54,348 bases of DNA from Hyphomicrobiales bacterium (GTDB lineage: Bacteria; Pseudomonadota; Alphaproteobacteria; Rhizobiales; Beijerinckiaceae). Positions 36,201 to 45,170 of the stretch are shown in pieces. The notes below the pieces were generated by a model. It searched no databases and was not told the DNA's origin. It saw nothing but the letters and a program-made list of their open reading frames with translations. Each line of letters opens with the position of its first letter. Position 1 is the stretch's first letter. Made by a program: the position numbers and the translations under genes. The stretch lies in assembly GCA_947455995.1 (NCBI GenBank), contig CANGQA010000009.1:1-54348 (forward strand), written 5' to 3'.

Positions 36201-38516
36201 ATGCGTTCATCAACATCCCTTGGCTTCCGGATCGAAGAAGCGACGATTGACAGCCTGCAAGCAGCGATCAAAGCAGGCGAGACCTCGCTGGTGGATATTG
36301 TCACCCAAACCATTGCCCGGGCACGAGCCTATAACGGGGTCAGCAGCCTGTTGGTGACCGAGGACGGGCAGGAACTGCCAGCATCACAAGGAGCAGTCAG
36401 GGCAGGTGCGCCGCTCGCTTTTCCCACACAGACAGTCGCGGTGCGCGATGTGCTGCCCGATTATGATCTCTATCAGGGGCCGCCCATCGAATTTGGCAGG
36501 ATGCAAGCGACTGCTTCCGATCCCTCGGTCATGCAGCAATACGGCATGATTGTCGGCATGCCGAAGGCAGGTCAGGTCAATGCGTTGTCCACGCTCAATA
36601 TACGCGGCGAACGTTCGGTAACGTGCCGTGGTGATTATGATTTACACCCGTCTCTGGGGCCGTTGCCCAAGGGTGCTCCGCCGGTTTGCGAGATGTTCCG
36701 CTATCTTCCCGATGCTTTGGAAAGAGCGGCCGAACTCGATGCCCAATTCGGGACCAATCCCGATTTGGACGCCATGCCGATGTATGGCGTCACTTTTTCG
36801 TTTAAAGATCCGTTCGATACGGTCGATATGCGCTCGACCGGCGGCGGGGATGCCGCCTATGACATCGATTTTCCGGCACGTGACCATATTCTGGTCGATC
36901 AATTGCGGAAGAAGGGCGCGATCATTTTCGCCAAAGCCGTATGCACCGAATATAACGGACGTGCAGGTGATCCGGGTGGGCGTCACAGCCCTGATGCGGT
37001 TCTGCCCTCGGTACTCGGCTATCAGCGCAGCACATGGGGTGGCAATCCGTCCAACCCCTATGACACGACGCGGGCTGCCTCGCTGGGCTCAAGTTCGGGT
37101 TCCGGTGTGTCGGTCAGTGCCAATCTGGTGATGTGCTCGCTGGGCGAGGAGACGCGGGCCTCGTGCCGTGGTCCTTCAAACCATAATGCCATTGCCTTGA
37201 TCCTCCCCCATAAGGCCATGCTGGGTTTTGATGGCGGGGCTATCGGGGCCGATATTTATTGCGACCGCACTGGGATCCATGCCCGTAAATTGGCCGATGC
37301 CGCCAGAGTGCTTGATGCGCTCAAGGATCCAGAGAACGGGTATTATGATCCGCGTGATCCCTACACAACCGTGGCCCGCAATAGCGTGCTGGCGACGCCC
37401 TATCTCTCGCATGCCCATGGCTCTGGATCGCTTGGTACATTGAAGGGGGTCAGGCTGGGTGTTGTGACGGAATCGCTCTTGCCATACGGCTCCAAAGCCG
37501 CCGAACCGATTGCCCATGCCGCCCGCACAGAAATCAAGACCATGCTTGGCGGGCACCTCGGTGCCGGACTGGTCGAGTCATCCGATCCCGAGTGGGCGGG
37601 TGATCCCGATATGGAACCGATGGTGACCGATTTTAGGGCTGCATTGGCGCGGCTGGTGCCGGTTTTTATGCCTGACTTGTTGTTCCGGCTGAATGCGCAG
37701 GGGGAGCCGCTCTACAAGGAGTTCAGCGAGGCGATCGTGCCGACCGAATTTCTCCCCGGCAAATTTTTCGGGACGGGCCATATGACCCCGATTGATTATT
37801 GTGTCGCCCTTGCAGAGGGAAAAATCGTTCCACCCGCCAACCTCAATATTATCACCATCCAGCAACAGGAATTGGCCAACACATTCCGCTTTCATATTCC
37901 GCAATATCTGACACGGCGTGCCGATGACTGGGCCAAGCGCGGTCTGCGTGAAACGCTTACCAGTTTTGTCGAACTGAATGCCCGGTCGCGTTTCTGGGGG
38001 GATGACCAGCGCGCTGCCTTCAAGAACTGGGAGGAGGTGTCTGATCCGCGCAACCGGCTTGACGGCCGGCAGGGTGTCAATGAACGCATCATGTTGCGTG
38101 AATTGCTCAGGCGGGTCGATATGATGGTGATCATGGAAAACAAGCTCGATGCCTTTGTGCGTCTGCACACCCCGCTGCCGCCTGCCAAAATCGGTTCGGC
38201 ACAGGAGCCTGGCACCGAGCAGAATCTGAGGTTTGAATCTTTTTATGGTCCCAATGCCGGCCTGACAGAAGTGCTTGTTCCGGCAGGTTATGTGCAAACG
38301 GCCTATGATCCGGTGCTGGAACTTAACGAGGAGCGCACCCGCTATCGTCCGGCTCATTCCGAGACGCAGACCATGCTGGATGCGCCTGGTCTGCCCTTCT
38401 CGCTGGTTTTCCGTGCCGAGCCGGGACAGGAGGGAGTCTTGCTGTCGATCGCTTCATCCTATGAAAACGCCTCTAAACGGCGTATTCCGCCCCCCGCCTT
38501 TGGCCCATTGCCATAA
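36201..38516 (+). CDS. Large amidase-signature protein
   Basis: 771-aa protein of the amidase signature family; usual members are 450-550 aa. The catalytic Lys is in MYGVTFSFKDPFDTVDMRST, and the Ser-rich loop is ASLGSSSGSGVSVSANLV. The nucleophile segment, normally GTDTGGSIR, reads GEETRASCRGPSNHNA here, with Ser present but neighbours changed. Two extra stretches stand out: about 120 residues before the catalytic core (36-155) and a long C-terminal part after about 450. I chose ATG 36201, 8 bp after AAAGCGAG. Paired with a 2-hydroxyacid dehydrogenase, it may release a hydroxy acid from an amide (inference). A strong terminator follows. Confidence 0.85.
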   Translation: MRSSTSLGFRIEEATIDSLQAAIKAGETSLVDIVTQTIARARAYNGVSSLLVTEDGQELPASQGAVRAGAPLAFPTQTVAVRDVLPDYDLYQGPPIEFGRMQATASDPSVMQQYGMIVGMPKAGQVNALSTLNIRGERSVTCRGDYDLHPSLGPLPKGAPPVCEMFRYLPDALERAAELDAQFGTNPDLDAMPMYGVTFSFKDPFDTVDMRSTGGGDAAYDIDFPARDHILVDQLRKKGAIIFAKAVCTEYNGRAGDPGGRHSPDAVLPSVLGYQRSTWGGNPSNPYDTTRAASLGSSSGSGVSVSANLVMCSLGEETRASCRGPSNHNAIALILPHKAMLGFDGGAIGADIYCDRTGIHARKLADAARVLDALKDPENGYYDPRDPYTTVARNSVLATPYLSHAHGSGSLGTLKGVRLGVVTESLLPYGSKAAEPIAHAARTEIKTMLGGHLGAGLVESSDPEWAGDPDMEPMVTDFRAALARLVPVFMPDLLFRLNAQGEPLYKEFSEAIVPTEFLPGKFFGTGHMTPIDYCVALAEGKIVPPANLNIITIQQQELANTFRFHIPQYLTRRADDWAKRGLRETLTSFVELNARSRFWGDDQRAAFKNWEEVSDPRNRLDGRQGVNERIMLRELLRRVDMMVIMENKLDAFVRLHTPLPPAKIGSAQEPGTEQNLRFESFYGPNAGLTEVLVPAGYVQTAYDPVLELNEERTRYRPAHSETQTMLDAPGLPFSLVFRAEPGQEGVLLSIASSYENASKRRIPPPAFGPLP

Positions 38517-38519
38517 AAG

Positions 38520-38547
38520 AAAAAGGCAGGGAAATCCCTGCCTTTTT
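38520..38547. terminator. Bidirectional terminator between amidase and formate dehydrogenase operon
   Basis: A perfect 13-bp stem AAAAAGGCAGGGA / TCCCTGCCTTTTT with a 2-nt loop. It has T-tracts on both strands and can end the amidase transcript and the leftward fdh transcript. Confidence 0.88.
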
Positions 38548-38570
38548 GGATTGCTGTGGTTCTTCACGCA

Positions 38571-38747
38571 TTAATGCTGCGCTGAAGGCCAATCCTTGCC
38601 AACCAGATTGTTTCCGGCATCACCGACCCGCGCCCCGCCTGTCGCAAAAGCCTGATAGGCCTGCTTTTGATAGGTGCTATCAAGAACGGTAGCGCCGATT
38701 CCAGCCATAACGGCAGCAACGACAAGAGCCAATAGAAATGTCCGCAT
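38571..38747 (-). CDS. 58-aa membrane-anchored small protein after fdh gamma subunit
   Basis: A short reading frame with AGGAG 8 bp before its ATG. It codes for MRTFLLALVVAAVMAGIGAT (one hydrophobic helix or uncleaved signal), then VLDSTYQKQAYQAFATGGAR and VGDAGNNLVGKDWPSAQH to a TAA stop. It lies 20 bp downstream of the gamma-subunit gene and just before the operon terminator, so it is very probably the last gene of the formate dehydrogenase operon. I do not recognise the family. A role as a small subunit or assembly peptide is inference from position. Confidence 0.7.
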   Translation of the reverse strand: MRTFLLALVVAAVMAGIGATVLDSTYQKQAYQAFATGGARVGDAGNNLVGKDWPSAQH

Positions 38748-38767
38748 GGTAAAGCTCCTGATTTAGG

Positions 38768-39769
38768 TTATTCGGCCGCCACGGATTTTGCTTTGTGATG
38801 GGCCTCGTGCTCCTGCGCTTCGACCTCTTCAACCCACAAGGAATGATGCTCGCGCGCCCAGTTGAGATCCACCTCGCCGGTGTTCATGGCGTCAATCGCA
38901 CCTTCCATCCCAACCGAACCGATATAGATGTGGGCCATCATGATTGCGATGATGAGACCGGACAGGATTCCGTGGATAGTCTGGCCGAGCTGCATATCGG
39001 CAATAACCGTGCCACTGAATGGGAACAAAAGCATCAGGCCGGTGAGAGAGAGAACCGTTCCGCCGCCAATCACCACCCAGAAAATCACTTTCTGCCCGGC
39101 ATTGAATTTTTTGGCGGGTGGATGGTGCCCTTTGCCCAGAAATCCACCGCCAGCCTTGAGCCAGTCAAGATCGCCGCCATTGGGGATATTATCCTTCACC
39201 CAAACCAGGAACATGAAGACCAGCCCGATGATGAAGGGGAAAGCCAGGAAGTTGTGCGCATATTTGGCCAGCTGCGACATGGCCGAAAAGGCTTCAGCGC
39301 CGATGACGGGCAACAGCAGATATTTGCCGAAACTGACATTGAGCCCGGACAGGGCCAGCACAATGAAGCAGCTTGCTGTCAGCCAGTGCACAAACCGCTC
39401 GAAGCCGTTAAAGCGCAAGATCGTCTTGTCCGAAGGACCGCTGTCGATCATGATGCGGCCCCGGATGGTGTAAAATAATGTCAGCGCCAGCATCATGCCC
39501 AGAATAGACACAGTGCCAACCCAGAACATGGTTGTGTTGTGCACATTGCGCCATTCCTGTCCGGCAGGCTGCATCAACACAGAAGCCTTTTGATCGGGGA
39601 TCGAGATCCGCCCGTCAATCTGTTTCATGGTCGATAACAGTTGTTCCTCTTTGGCGGCAGAAGCGGTGGGTGTCACCGTTTGTGCCTCAGTCGGCTGGGT
39701 AATGACCACCAATGCGAGCCCCAATAGAGCCAGAGCCAGATGACGCCAGTTGCTGTTCCGATCTATCAT
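38768..39769 (-). CDS. Formate dehydrogenase gamma subunit (cytochrome b556)
   Basis: 333-aa inner-membrane di-haem cytochrome b that passes electrons from the FeS subunit to quinone. An N-terminal signal or anchor (about 9-28) is followed by a periplasmic stretch, then helices including TTMFWVGTVSILGMMLALTL, FERFVHWLTASCFIVLALSG, KYAHNFLAFPFIIGLVFMFL, and IHGILSGLIIAIMMAHIYIG. Conserved His in these helices are the probable haem ligands. ATG 39769 was chosen over an upstream frame extension into the beta-subunit gene. The gap to the beta subunit gene is 31 bp. Confidence 0.92.
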   Translation of the reverse strand: MIDRNSNWRHLALALLGLALVVITQPTEAQTVTPTASAAKEEQLLSTMKQIDGRISIPDQKASVLMQPAGQEWRNVHNTTMFWVGTVSILGMMLALTLFYTIRGRIMIDSGPSDKTILRFNGFERFVHWLTASCFIVLALSGLNVSFGKYLLLPVIGAEAFSAMSQLAKYAHNFLAFPFIIGLVFMFLVWVKDNIPNGGDLDWLKAGGGFLGKGHHPPAKKFNAGQKVIFWVVIGGGTVLSLTGLMLLFPFSGTVIADMQLGQTIHGILSGLIIAIMMAHIYIGSVGMEGAIDAMNTGEVDLNWAREHHSLWVEEVEAQEHEAHHKAKSVAAE

Positions 39770-39800
39770 GATCGCCCCCTTTTGCTGCTGTGATCCACGC

Positions 39801-40397
39801 TCAGACCGCAATTGTTTCACGATAAGCCACCTTCCAGCCCCACGCGCCCGAGCCATAGCCGCGCTTGAGAACCCGTTCCTTGTAGATGGTCGCAATCATC
39901 TCGCTGTCACCAGCCAGTAAAGCCTTGGTGGAGCACATTTCCGCACAGATCGGTAGCTTGCCCTGTGCCAGCCGGTTGGCGCCATATTTGGCGTATTCTT
40001 CCGGTGAATTGTCAGCTTCCGGACCGCCCGCGCAATAGGTGCACTTGTCCATCTTGCCGCGCGAACCAAAATTGCCCGTTTTGGGATATTGAGGCGCGCC
40101 GAACGGGCAGGCATAAAAGCAGTAGCCGCAGCCGATGCACAGATCCTTGTTATGGAGCACCACGCCATCAGCGGTGGTCAGAAAACAATCGACCGGACAC
40201 ACTGCCTGGCATGGGGCATCTGTGCAATGCATGCAGGCCATGGAAACCGACCGTTCGCCTGGCTTGCCGTCATTGATTGTGACAACACGGCGACGGTTGA
40301 TGCCCCATGGGACATCATGTTCGCTTTTGCAGGCGGTGACACAGGCATTGCACTCGATGCAGCGGTCAGCGTCACATAAGAATTTCATTCTGGCCAT
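39801..40397 (-). CDS. Formate dehydrogenase beta subunit (FDH3-type, four Fe-S clusters)
   Basis: 198-aa ferredoxin-like electron-transfer subunit. Four Cys groups are visible: CIECNACVTACKSE, CMHCTDAPCQAVCP, CIGCGYCFYACPFG, and CTYCAGGPEADNSP with a later CAEMCSTKALL. This matches the FDH3 beta type, which links the molybdenum or tungsten subunit to the cytochrome. It lacks the C-terminal membrane helix of E. coli FdnH. It follows the alpha gene by 11 bp. Confidence 0.94.
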   Translation of the reverse strand: MARMKFLCDADRCIECNACVTACKSEHDVPWGINRRRVVTINDGKPGERSVSMACMHCTDAPCQAVCPVDCFLTTADGVVLHNKDLCIGCGYCFYACPFGAPQYPKTGNFGSRGKMDKCTYCAGGPEADNSPEEYAKYGANRLAQGKLPICAEMCSTKALLAGDSEMIATIYKERVLKRGYGSGAWGWKVAYRETIAV

Positions 40398-40408
40398 GTT
40401 TGCCTCCC

Positions 40409-43342
40409 TTACGCCGCTTCAATCTGGCAGAGCGTGACTTTTGTTTCCTGCATTCCTGTCACCGGATCATAGCCATAGGTGGTAACACCGTTGACAGGTT
40501 CTCCGAGCACGATGGGATCGGTGCCTTTGGGATATTTCGCCCGCTGGTCAACGCCCTGGAACCAACCGCCAAAATGGAATGGCATGAAGGCCACTCCGCG
40601 CCCGACACGATCCGTGACAAGGGCTTTGACCTTGGCCTTGGAGTCTGATTCCGGTCCCTTGACCCAGACCCACTGCCCCTCTCGGATACCGCGTTCAGCA
40701 GCGTCGTTGGTGTTGATTTCGACAAACATATCCTGCTGCAATTCGGCCAGCCATTTGTTCGACCGAGTTTCTTCGCCGCCGCCTTCATATTCGACCAGAC
40801 GACCGGAGGTGAGCACGATCGGGAATTTCTTGGCCACGCCCGACTCCACCGCAGCTTTCTGTACCGAGCCGCCACGGTTGGGCATGCGCAATTCGCGTGC
40901 ATCCGGACGGGTTGGGTATTTGGCGACAAGATCGGGTTTGGGTGAATAGATCGGTTCACGATGCACAGGGACTGGATCAGGCAGGTTCCAGGCAATCGCT
41001 CGGGCTTTGCCGTTGCCGAACGGGCTGACGCCATGCTTCAGGCAGACCCGCTGGATGCCGCCCGACAGATCGGTCGCCCAGCTGACAGCATCCACCGCAT
41101 TGCCGCCGATTTTAGTAATCGTAGCCAATTCGCTTTCTGTCAGATCGGAGTCCCAGCCCAGACGCTTGAAAATGCCGAACGTGAATTCCGGATAACCGTC
41201 AGTCAGTTCCGAGCCCAAGGAATAGGAGCCTTCGGCGAGAAGGGTCTTGCCTTGATATTCCACCCCGAAACGCGGACGGAAGGCCCCGCCGCCATCGCGG
41301 ACATTGAGATTGGTGTTATACAGGATGTGCGTGCCCGGATGCTTGATGTCGGGCGTACCCCAGCATGGCCAGGGAAGGCCATAATAATCGCCTTTGGCGG
41401 GGCCGTCTTTGGCACGCAGGGTCACCAGATCGAAATCTTTCTGGTTTGCCATATGCGCCTTGAGCCGTTCCGGCGATTGTCCGGTGTAGCCGGTTGACCA
41501 GCCACCACGGTTGATCTCGCGAAGAATATCTTCAGGAACCGGATGGTCGTTCTCGACTTTGATGTTCTTGAACATCTTGTCGGCGAAACCGAGCTTTTTG
41601 GCGAAGCGGTAGATCACCTCGAAATCGTCTTTCGATTCAAAGATCGGTTCGACGACCTTCTCGCCCCACTGGATCGAGCGGTTGGATGCGGTGCGAGATC
41701 CGGATGTTTCGAATTGTGTGCAGATCGGCAGAAGGTAGGTGCCGTTCTTGCGCTCGCCATGAATGGCAAATGTGGTCGGATGCGGATCGCACACCACCAG
41801 CAATTCGAGCCTCTCGATGCCTTTCGACATTTCCGACATTCGGGTCACGGTATTGCCGCCATGGCCCATGATGAACATGGCTTTGACATTGTCGCGCTGG
41901 TCGACATCATCGGATGGCATGGTGACCGCATCGAACCAACGGGTGGACGGAATGCCCGATGTTTCCATATTCTGTTTGCGGGTGCGCGCGGGCCGTCCGG
42001 CCTTGGCAGGCACTTCATCGAACCGTGATTGCAGGTAGTCGTATTCGACCTCCCACACACGCGACCAATGCTTCCATGCCCCTTCAACAAGCCCGTAATA
42101 AAGTGGCAGGTTGGCGACATCGAGGCCCATGTCGGTGGCCCCTTGCACATTGCAGTGACCACGGAAAATATTCGCGCCGGTCCCTTGCGATCCCACATTG
42201 CCGGTGGCCAGCAACAAGGTGCAGAACGCCCGCACATTGGCGGTGCCAACCGTCTTTTGTGTCGCGCCCATGCACCAGATCAGTGTTGATGGTTTTTGCG
42301 TGGCAAAGGTTTGGGCGACGCGCTTGAGTTGTTCGCCCGGAACGCCGGTGACGCGCTCGACCTCTTCGGGCGTCCATTTGGCGACTTCCTTGCGCACTTC
42401 ATCCATGCCGTAAACGCGCTTGGCGATGAATTCCTTGTCTTCCCAGCCATTGGCGAAAATATGGTGCAGCATGCCCCAGATAATCGGAATATCGGTGCCC
42501 GGACGGATGCGGACATATTCAGTGGCATGGGCAGCGGTGCGGGTAAAGCGCGGGTCGATCACGAAAAGACTGGCGCGGTTGATTTCTTTGCCCGAAAGCA
42601 CATGCTGCAACGAGACCGGATGCGCCTCCGCAGGATTGCCACCCATGATGATGATGGTCTTTGAATTGCGGATGTCATTATATGAATTGGTCTGCGCGCC
42701 ATAGCCCCAGGTATTGGCCACGCCGGCCACGGTGGTGGAGTGACAGATGCGGGCCTGATGGTCGACCGAGTTTGTGCCCCAGAATGCACCGAACTTGCGG
42801 AACAGATAGGCACCTTCATTCGACATCTTGGCCGAGCCGAGCATGAATACCGAATCTGCGCCGGATTTTTCACGAATCTCGACCATTTTTGTGGAGATTT
42901 CGTTGATTGCGGTTTCCCATGACAGACGCTGCCATTCACCGTTGACCAGTTTCATCGGATATTTGATCCGGCGGTCGCCATGGACCAGTTCGCGGACCGA
43001 TGCGCCCTTGGCACAGTGGGTGCCACGGTTGATCGGGCTATCCCAGGACGGTTCCTGACCGACCCAGACTCCGTTCTGCACTTCAGCAGTAACGGTGCAG
43101 CCAACCGAACAGTGGGTGCAGACATTCTTTTTAATGACAACAGGTGCGGCGCGGTTGACCGGACCAGCTTCGGCCTTTCTCACGGCGCCAAGCTGGATCG
43201 ATCCAATGGCCGCAACACCACCCAAGGCGAGACCGGATTGGGTAAGAAAAGAACGCCTGTCGAGCACGCCCGAAGAGAGGCCATTCGCCATGGCTTGCAG
43301 ACGGGTGCGGGTGGCTTCACCACTTTTGCGTTTGATCAGCAT
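40409..43342 (-). CDS. Formate dehydrogenase alpha subunit, Cys-type, TAT-exported
   Basis: 977-aa molybdopterin (or tungstopterin) enzyme oxidising formate to CO2. It has a twin-arginine signal (DRRSFLTQSGLALGG, residues 28-42), so the active site should face the periplasm. The [4Fe-4S] ligands are Cys75, Cys78, Cys82 and Cys110. The metal ligand is Cys200 (HQARICHSTTV), encoded by TGT where E. coli FdnG uses selenocysteine; the next His is the conserved catalytic one. MGGNPAEAHPVSLQH is a cofactor-binding block. It is flanked by the TAT-signal mini-protein upstream and the beta subunit downstream. Confidence 0.96.
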   Translation of the reverse strand: MLIKRKSGEATRTRLQAMANGLSSGVLDRRSFLTQSGLALGGVAAIGSIQLGAVRKAEAGPVNRAAPVVIKKNVCTHCSVGCTVTAEVQNGVWVGQEPSWDSPINRGTHCAKGASVRELVHGDRRIKYPMKLVNGEWQRLSWETAINEISTKMVEIREKSGADSVFMLGSAKMSNEGAYLFRKFGAFWGTNSVDHQARICHSTTVAGVANTWGYGAQTNSYNDIRNSKTIIIMGGNPAEAHPVSLQHVLSGKEINRASLFVIDPRFTRTAAHATEYVRIRPGTDIPIIWGMLHHIFANGWEDKEFIAKRVYGMDEVRKEVAKWTPEEVERVTGVPGEQLKRVAQTFATQKPSTLIWCMGATQKTVGTANVRAFCTLLLATGNVGSQGTGANIFRGHCNVQGATDMGLDVANLPLYYGLVEGAWKHWSRVWEVEYDYLQSRFDEVPAKAGRPARTRKQNMETSGIPSTRWFDAVTMPSDDVDQRDNVKAMFIMGHGGNTVTRMSEMSKGIERLELLVVCDPHPTTFAIHGERKNGTYLLPICTQFETSGSRTASNRSIQWGEKVVEPIFESKDDFEVIYRFAKKLGFADKMFKNIKVENDHPVPEDILREINRGGWSTGYTGQSPERLKAHMANQKDFDLVTLRAKDGPAKGDYYGLPWPCWGTPDIKHPGTHILYNTNLNVRDGGGAFRPRFGVEYQGKTLLAEGSYSLGSELTDGYPEFTFGIFKRLGWDSDLTESELATITKIGGNAVDAVSWATDLSGGIQRVCLKHGVSPFGNGKARAIAWNLPDPVPVHREPIYSPKPDLVAKYPTRPDARELRMPNRGGSVQKAAVESGVAKKFPIVLTSGRLVEYEGGGEETRSNKWLAELQQDMFVEINTNDAAERGIREGQWVWVKGPESDSKAKVKALVTDRVGRGVAFMPFHFGGWFQGVDQRAKYPKGTDPIVLGEPVNGVTTYGYDPVTGMQETKVTLCQIEAA

Positions 43343-43353
43343 GGTCGCCTCCC

Positions 43354-43575
43354 TCAGTACCGGTTTGTGCTGTAAAATTTTTTGACATGATCGGTTTCCC
43401 GATAGCGTGACTTGCGGGCCTCGTCCTTGCTTTCACCGGCATGGGCGTTGTCGCTCATGACGGGTGCTGCAAGCGCGACGGTCGATGCTCCGCCGAGAAC
43501 TTTGAAAAACCGGCGACGGCTTACATCCTTGGCTTCAGATGCATCATGTGCAGATGTCGTTATGCTTTTACTCAT
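43354..43575 (-). CDS. Formate-dehydrogenase-region TAT-signal small protein
   Basis: 73-aa protein that is little more than a twin-arginine signal: VSRRRFFKVLGGASTVALAA at about residues 18-37, followed by a charged tail (KDEARKSRYRETDHVKKFYS). Short proteins of this kind are regularly found directly before formate dehydrogenase alpha genes and are known as formate dehydrogenase region TAT targets. They may stay bound to the enzyme or help its export; the function is unproven. It lies 11 bp before the alpha gene. ATG 43575 was preferred to one 12 bp earlier. Confidence 0.88.
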   Translation of the reverse strand: MSKSITTSAHDASEAKDVSRRRFFKVLGGASTVALAAPVMSDNAHAGESKDEARKSRYRETDHVKKFYSTNRY

Positions 43576-43629
43576 CTCGCCCTCCAAATCCAGCCTTCCA
43601 GCCGGTCTCTTTCTTGTTGCGTGCCAGCC

Positions 43630-44403
43630 TCAGGCCAGCGCGAATGCTTCTTCTTCAATGTCTATCCACAACCGTCCAAGTGCGCCAAGGCTCTTGAAAA
43701 AAGCTGTGTTTGCGCTGTCCTCGAGGTCGGCAAAAAACCGACTGCCCCATGGCTTGATATGGCGATCGAATAAATGCGCCTGTTCAAGCAATATGCCTGG
43801 CGAACCAGAGCGGATCAGCGTGGCCATCACCTCGCAAACAATCGCCATATGGTCTTCTGGTTCGCTCATCGTGCCAGAGCGTTCGAGCCCGAGACGCCTG
43901 AGATCATCGCGCAAGCTCGCCAAGGGTCGTTCATGCAGGAAACCTGTCAGATAAAAACTGGCATAGGGCAGCAATTCGCCGCGTCCAAGGCCGATGAACA
44001 GGTTGAAATAATCGCGTTCGATTGCAGGGGCGGTATCGTGATTGCTCGCACCCGCAAGATTGTGCAAGGCTTGGCCAAGCGGCGACCCATCACCCGGCAT
44101 CGTCTGCAACTGTTTCAGGAGAGACGCATCGGGCGCTTTGGAAAGTGTCAGCGATAGCAAGGTGTAAACATCGGCCCGCATGGCCTCAATCGGCTCGATG
44201 TCGATGCTTTGGGCGTGCGGGCTAAACAGATCAGGACGCAAGACTGTGCGCGAAAGGCCCGTGACCGTTTCGATCGAAACCACACGTTCTGCCGGGATGC
44301 GCTGCCATGCGGACACAGACGGTTGAGCCAGGCCCAACGCGCGAGCCAAAGCACTTATTCCCCCCACGCTTTCGATTGCGGATTGCAATCCTTGGTCGCG
44401 CAT
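43630..44403 (-). CDS. TorD-family chaperone fused to an N-terminal helix-turn-helix domain
   Basis: 257-aa two-part protein. Residues 1-60 look like a YdaS/Cro-type helix-turn-helix (AIESVGGISALARALGLAQP, SVSAWQRIPAERVVSIE). Residues about 72-255 form a TorD-like all-helical chaperone (EAMRADVYTLLSLTLSKAPD, ERDYFNLFIGLGRGELLPYA, EPEDHMAIVCEVMATL). TorD proteins bind TAT signals of molybdoenzymes until cofactor is inserted, and this gene directly precedes two TAT-signal genes. The DNA-binding part suggests it may also sense the chaperone load and regulate the operon (inference). A small inverted repeat lies upstream at 44466-44480. Confidence 0.87.
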   Translation of the reverse strand: MRDQGLQSAIESVGGISALARALGLAQPSVSAWQRIPAERVVSIETVTGLSRTVLRPDLFSPHAQSIDIEPIEAMRADVYTLLSLTLSKAPDASLLKQLQTMPGDGSPLGQALHNLAGASNHDTAPAIERDYFNLFIGLGRGELLPYASFYLTGFLHERPLASLRDDLRRLGLERSGTMSEPEDHMAIVCEVMATLIRSGSPGILLEQAHLFDRHIKPWGSRFFADLEDSANTAFFKSLGALGRLWIDIEEEAFALA

Positions 44404-44465
44404 TCACCCAGCCTATGCTTGTGTTTATTTTCACTGTTCTTACGCAGTACAACACATTCTGGATC

Positions 44466-44480
44466 ATAGGGTTATCCTAT
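44466..44480. promoter_or_regulatory. Inverted repeat, possible operator before the HTH-TorD gene
   Basis: ATAGG, GTTAT, CCTAT: a 5-bp inverted repeat 63 bp upstream of the HTH-TorD start, in the 113-bp gap between that gene and the DUF3306 gene. On the minus strand a TTGACA lies just upstream at 44491-44496, although no good -10 at standard spacing is visible. An operator role is a guess from position. Confidence 0.3.
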
Positions 44481-44516
44481 ACCTCCAAAATGTCAACCTG
44501 CGATGCGAGGATGGGA

Positions 44517-45170
44517 TCACTCCGGCAGTGCACTGCCGTGGCGGGCTTTGGGGGCTGAAACCTTCACAGGTGTCGGATCGGGAATTTTATTCTGATCGGT
44601 TTGTATCTGTGCGGCTGGTGCCGCGGCTTGAAGGGCGGGAAGGGGCGTTTGCGGTGAGGCGGGGAGTGTCTCCATCGGCGGGGATGGCAGCGTTTGTGTT
44701 TGCTCTCGGGGTTCCTGCGGGGTTTTGTCTTGGGGGTCGCGGCTGAACAGGTTTTCCATCAGGCTTGTCAAATCGTGATCGCCGATTAGCGGCCCGAAGC
44801 CCGGTGCAGCACCGGGTGTGTTGTAATCATGGGCATAATCAAGCGCGGGCGAGACAAATCCTGCAATGGCAGGATCTGTCACCCATAATTTCCGCAAGGC
44901 GGCGTTTTTGAGATGTTCGGGCACGCCTTTTTGCAAGAAAGGCCGCATATCAAAACCCGCTACAATATCTTCCAGCTCGGGAACCGGCAGTTCAAAGGCT
45001 TTTGGATCGAAGGGCTGTTCGATGGTGCTGTCAGCTTGATGCGCCTGTGGCAACTGCGAGGACTTGTCGGGCAGTGTCCGCCTTGTGTTGTCGATTTTGC
45101 GTTTGGACCAGCGAGCCAGAAAAGGTCCGCGCTCCGGACTTGCTTCGCCGTCATGGTCTTTGTCGCTCAT
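44517..45170 (-). CDS. DUF3306 domain protein
   Basis: 217-aa soluble protein. The conserved N-terminal part has FLARWSKRKIDNTRRTLPD, PVPELEDIVAGFDMRPFLQK, GVPEHLKNAALRKLWVTDPA and the block GFVSPALDYAHDYNTPGAAP. The last 70 residues are low-complexity, rich in Pro, Gln and Thr. The DUF3306 family has no known function but travels with formate dehydrogenase genes. Its ATG overlaps the DUF3305 stop (ATGA at 45167-45170). The chosen start (MSDKDHDGEASPERG) fits the overlap. Confidence 0.87.
   Translation of the reverse strand: MSDKDHDGEASPERGPFLARWSKRKIDNTRRTLPDKSSQLPQAHQADSTIEQPFDPKAFELPVPELEDIVAGFDMRPFLQKGVPEHLKNAALRKLWVTDPAIAGFVSPALDYAHDYNTPGAAPGFGPLIGDHDLTSLMENLFSRDPQDKTPQEPREQTQTLPSPPMETLPASPQTPLPALQAAAPAAQIQTDQNKIPDPTPVKVSAPKARHGSALPE

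Noticed and set aside
42743-42745. Possible selenocysteine at the formate dehydrogenase active site
   Set aside because: The codon is TGT (Cys) on the coding strand, not TGA, so no recoding is needed.
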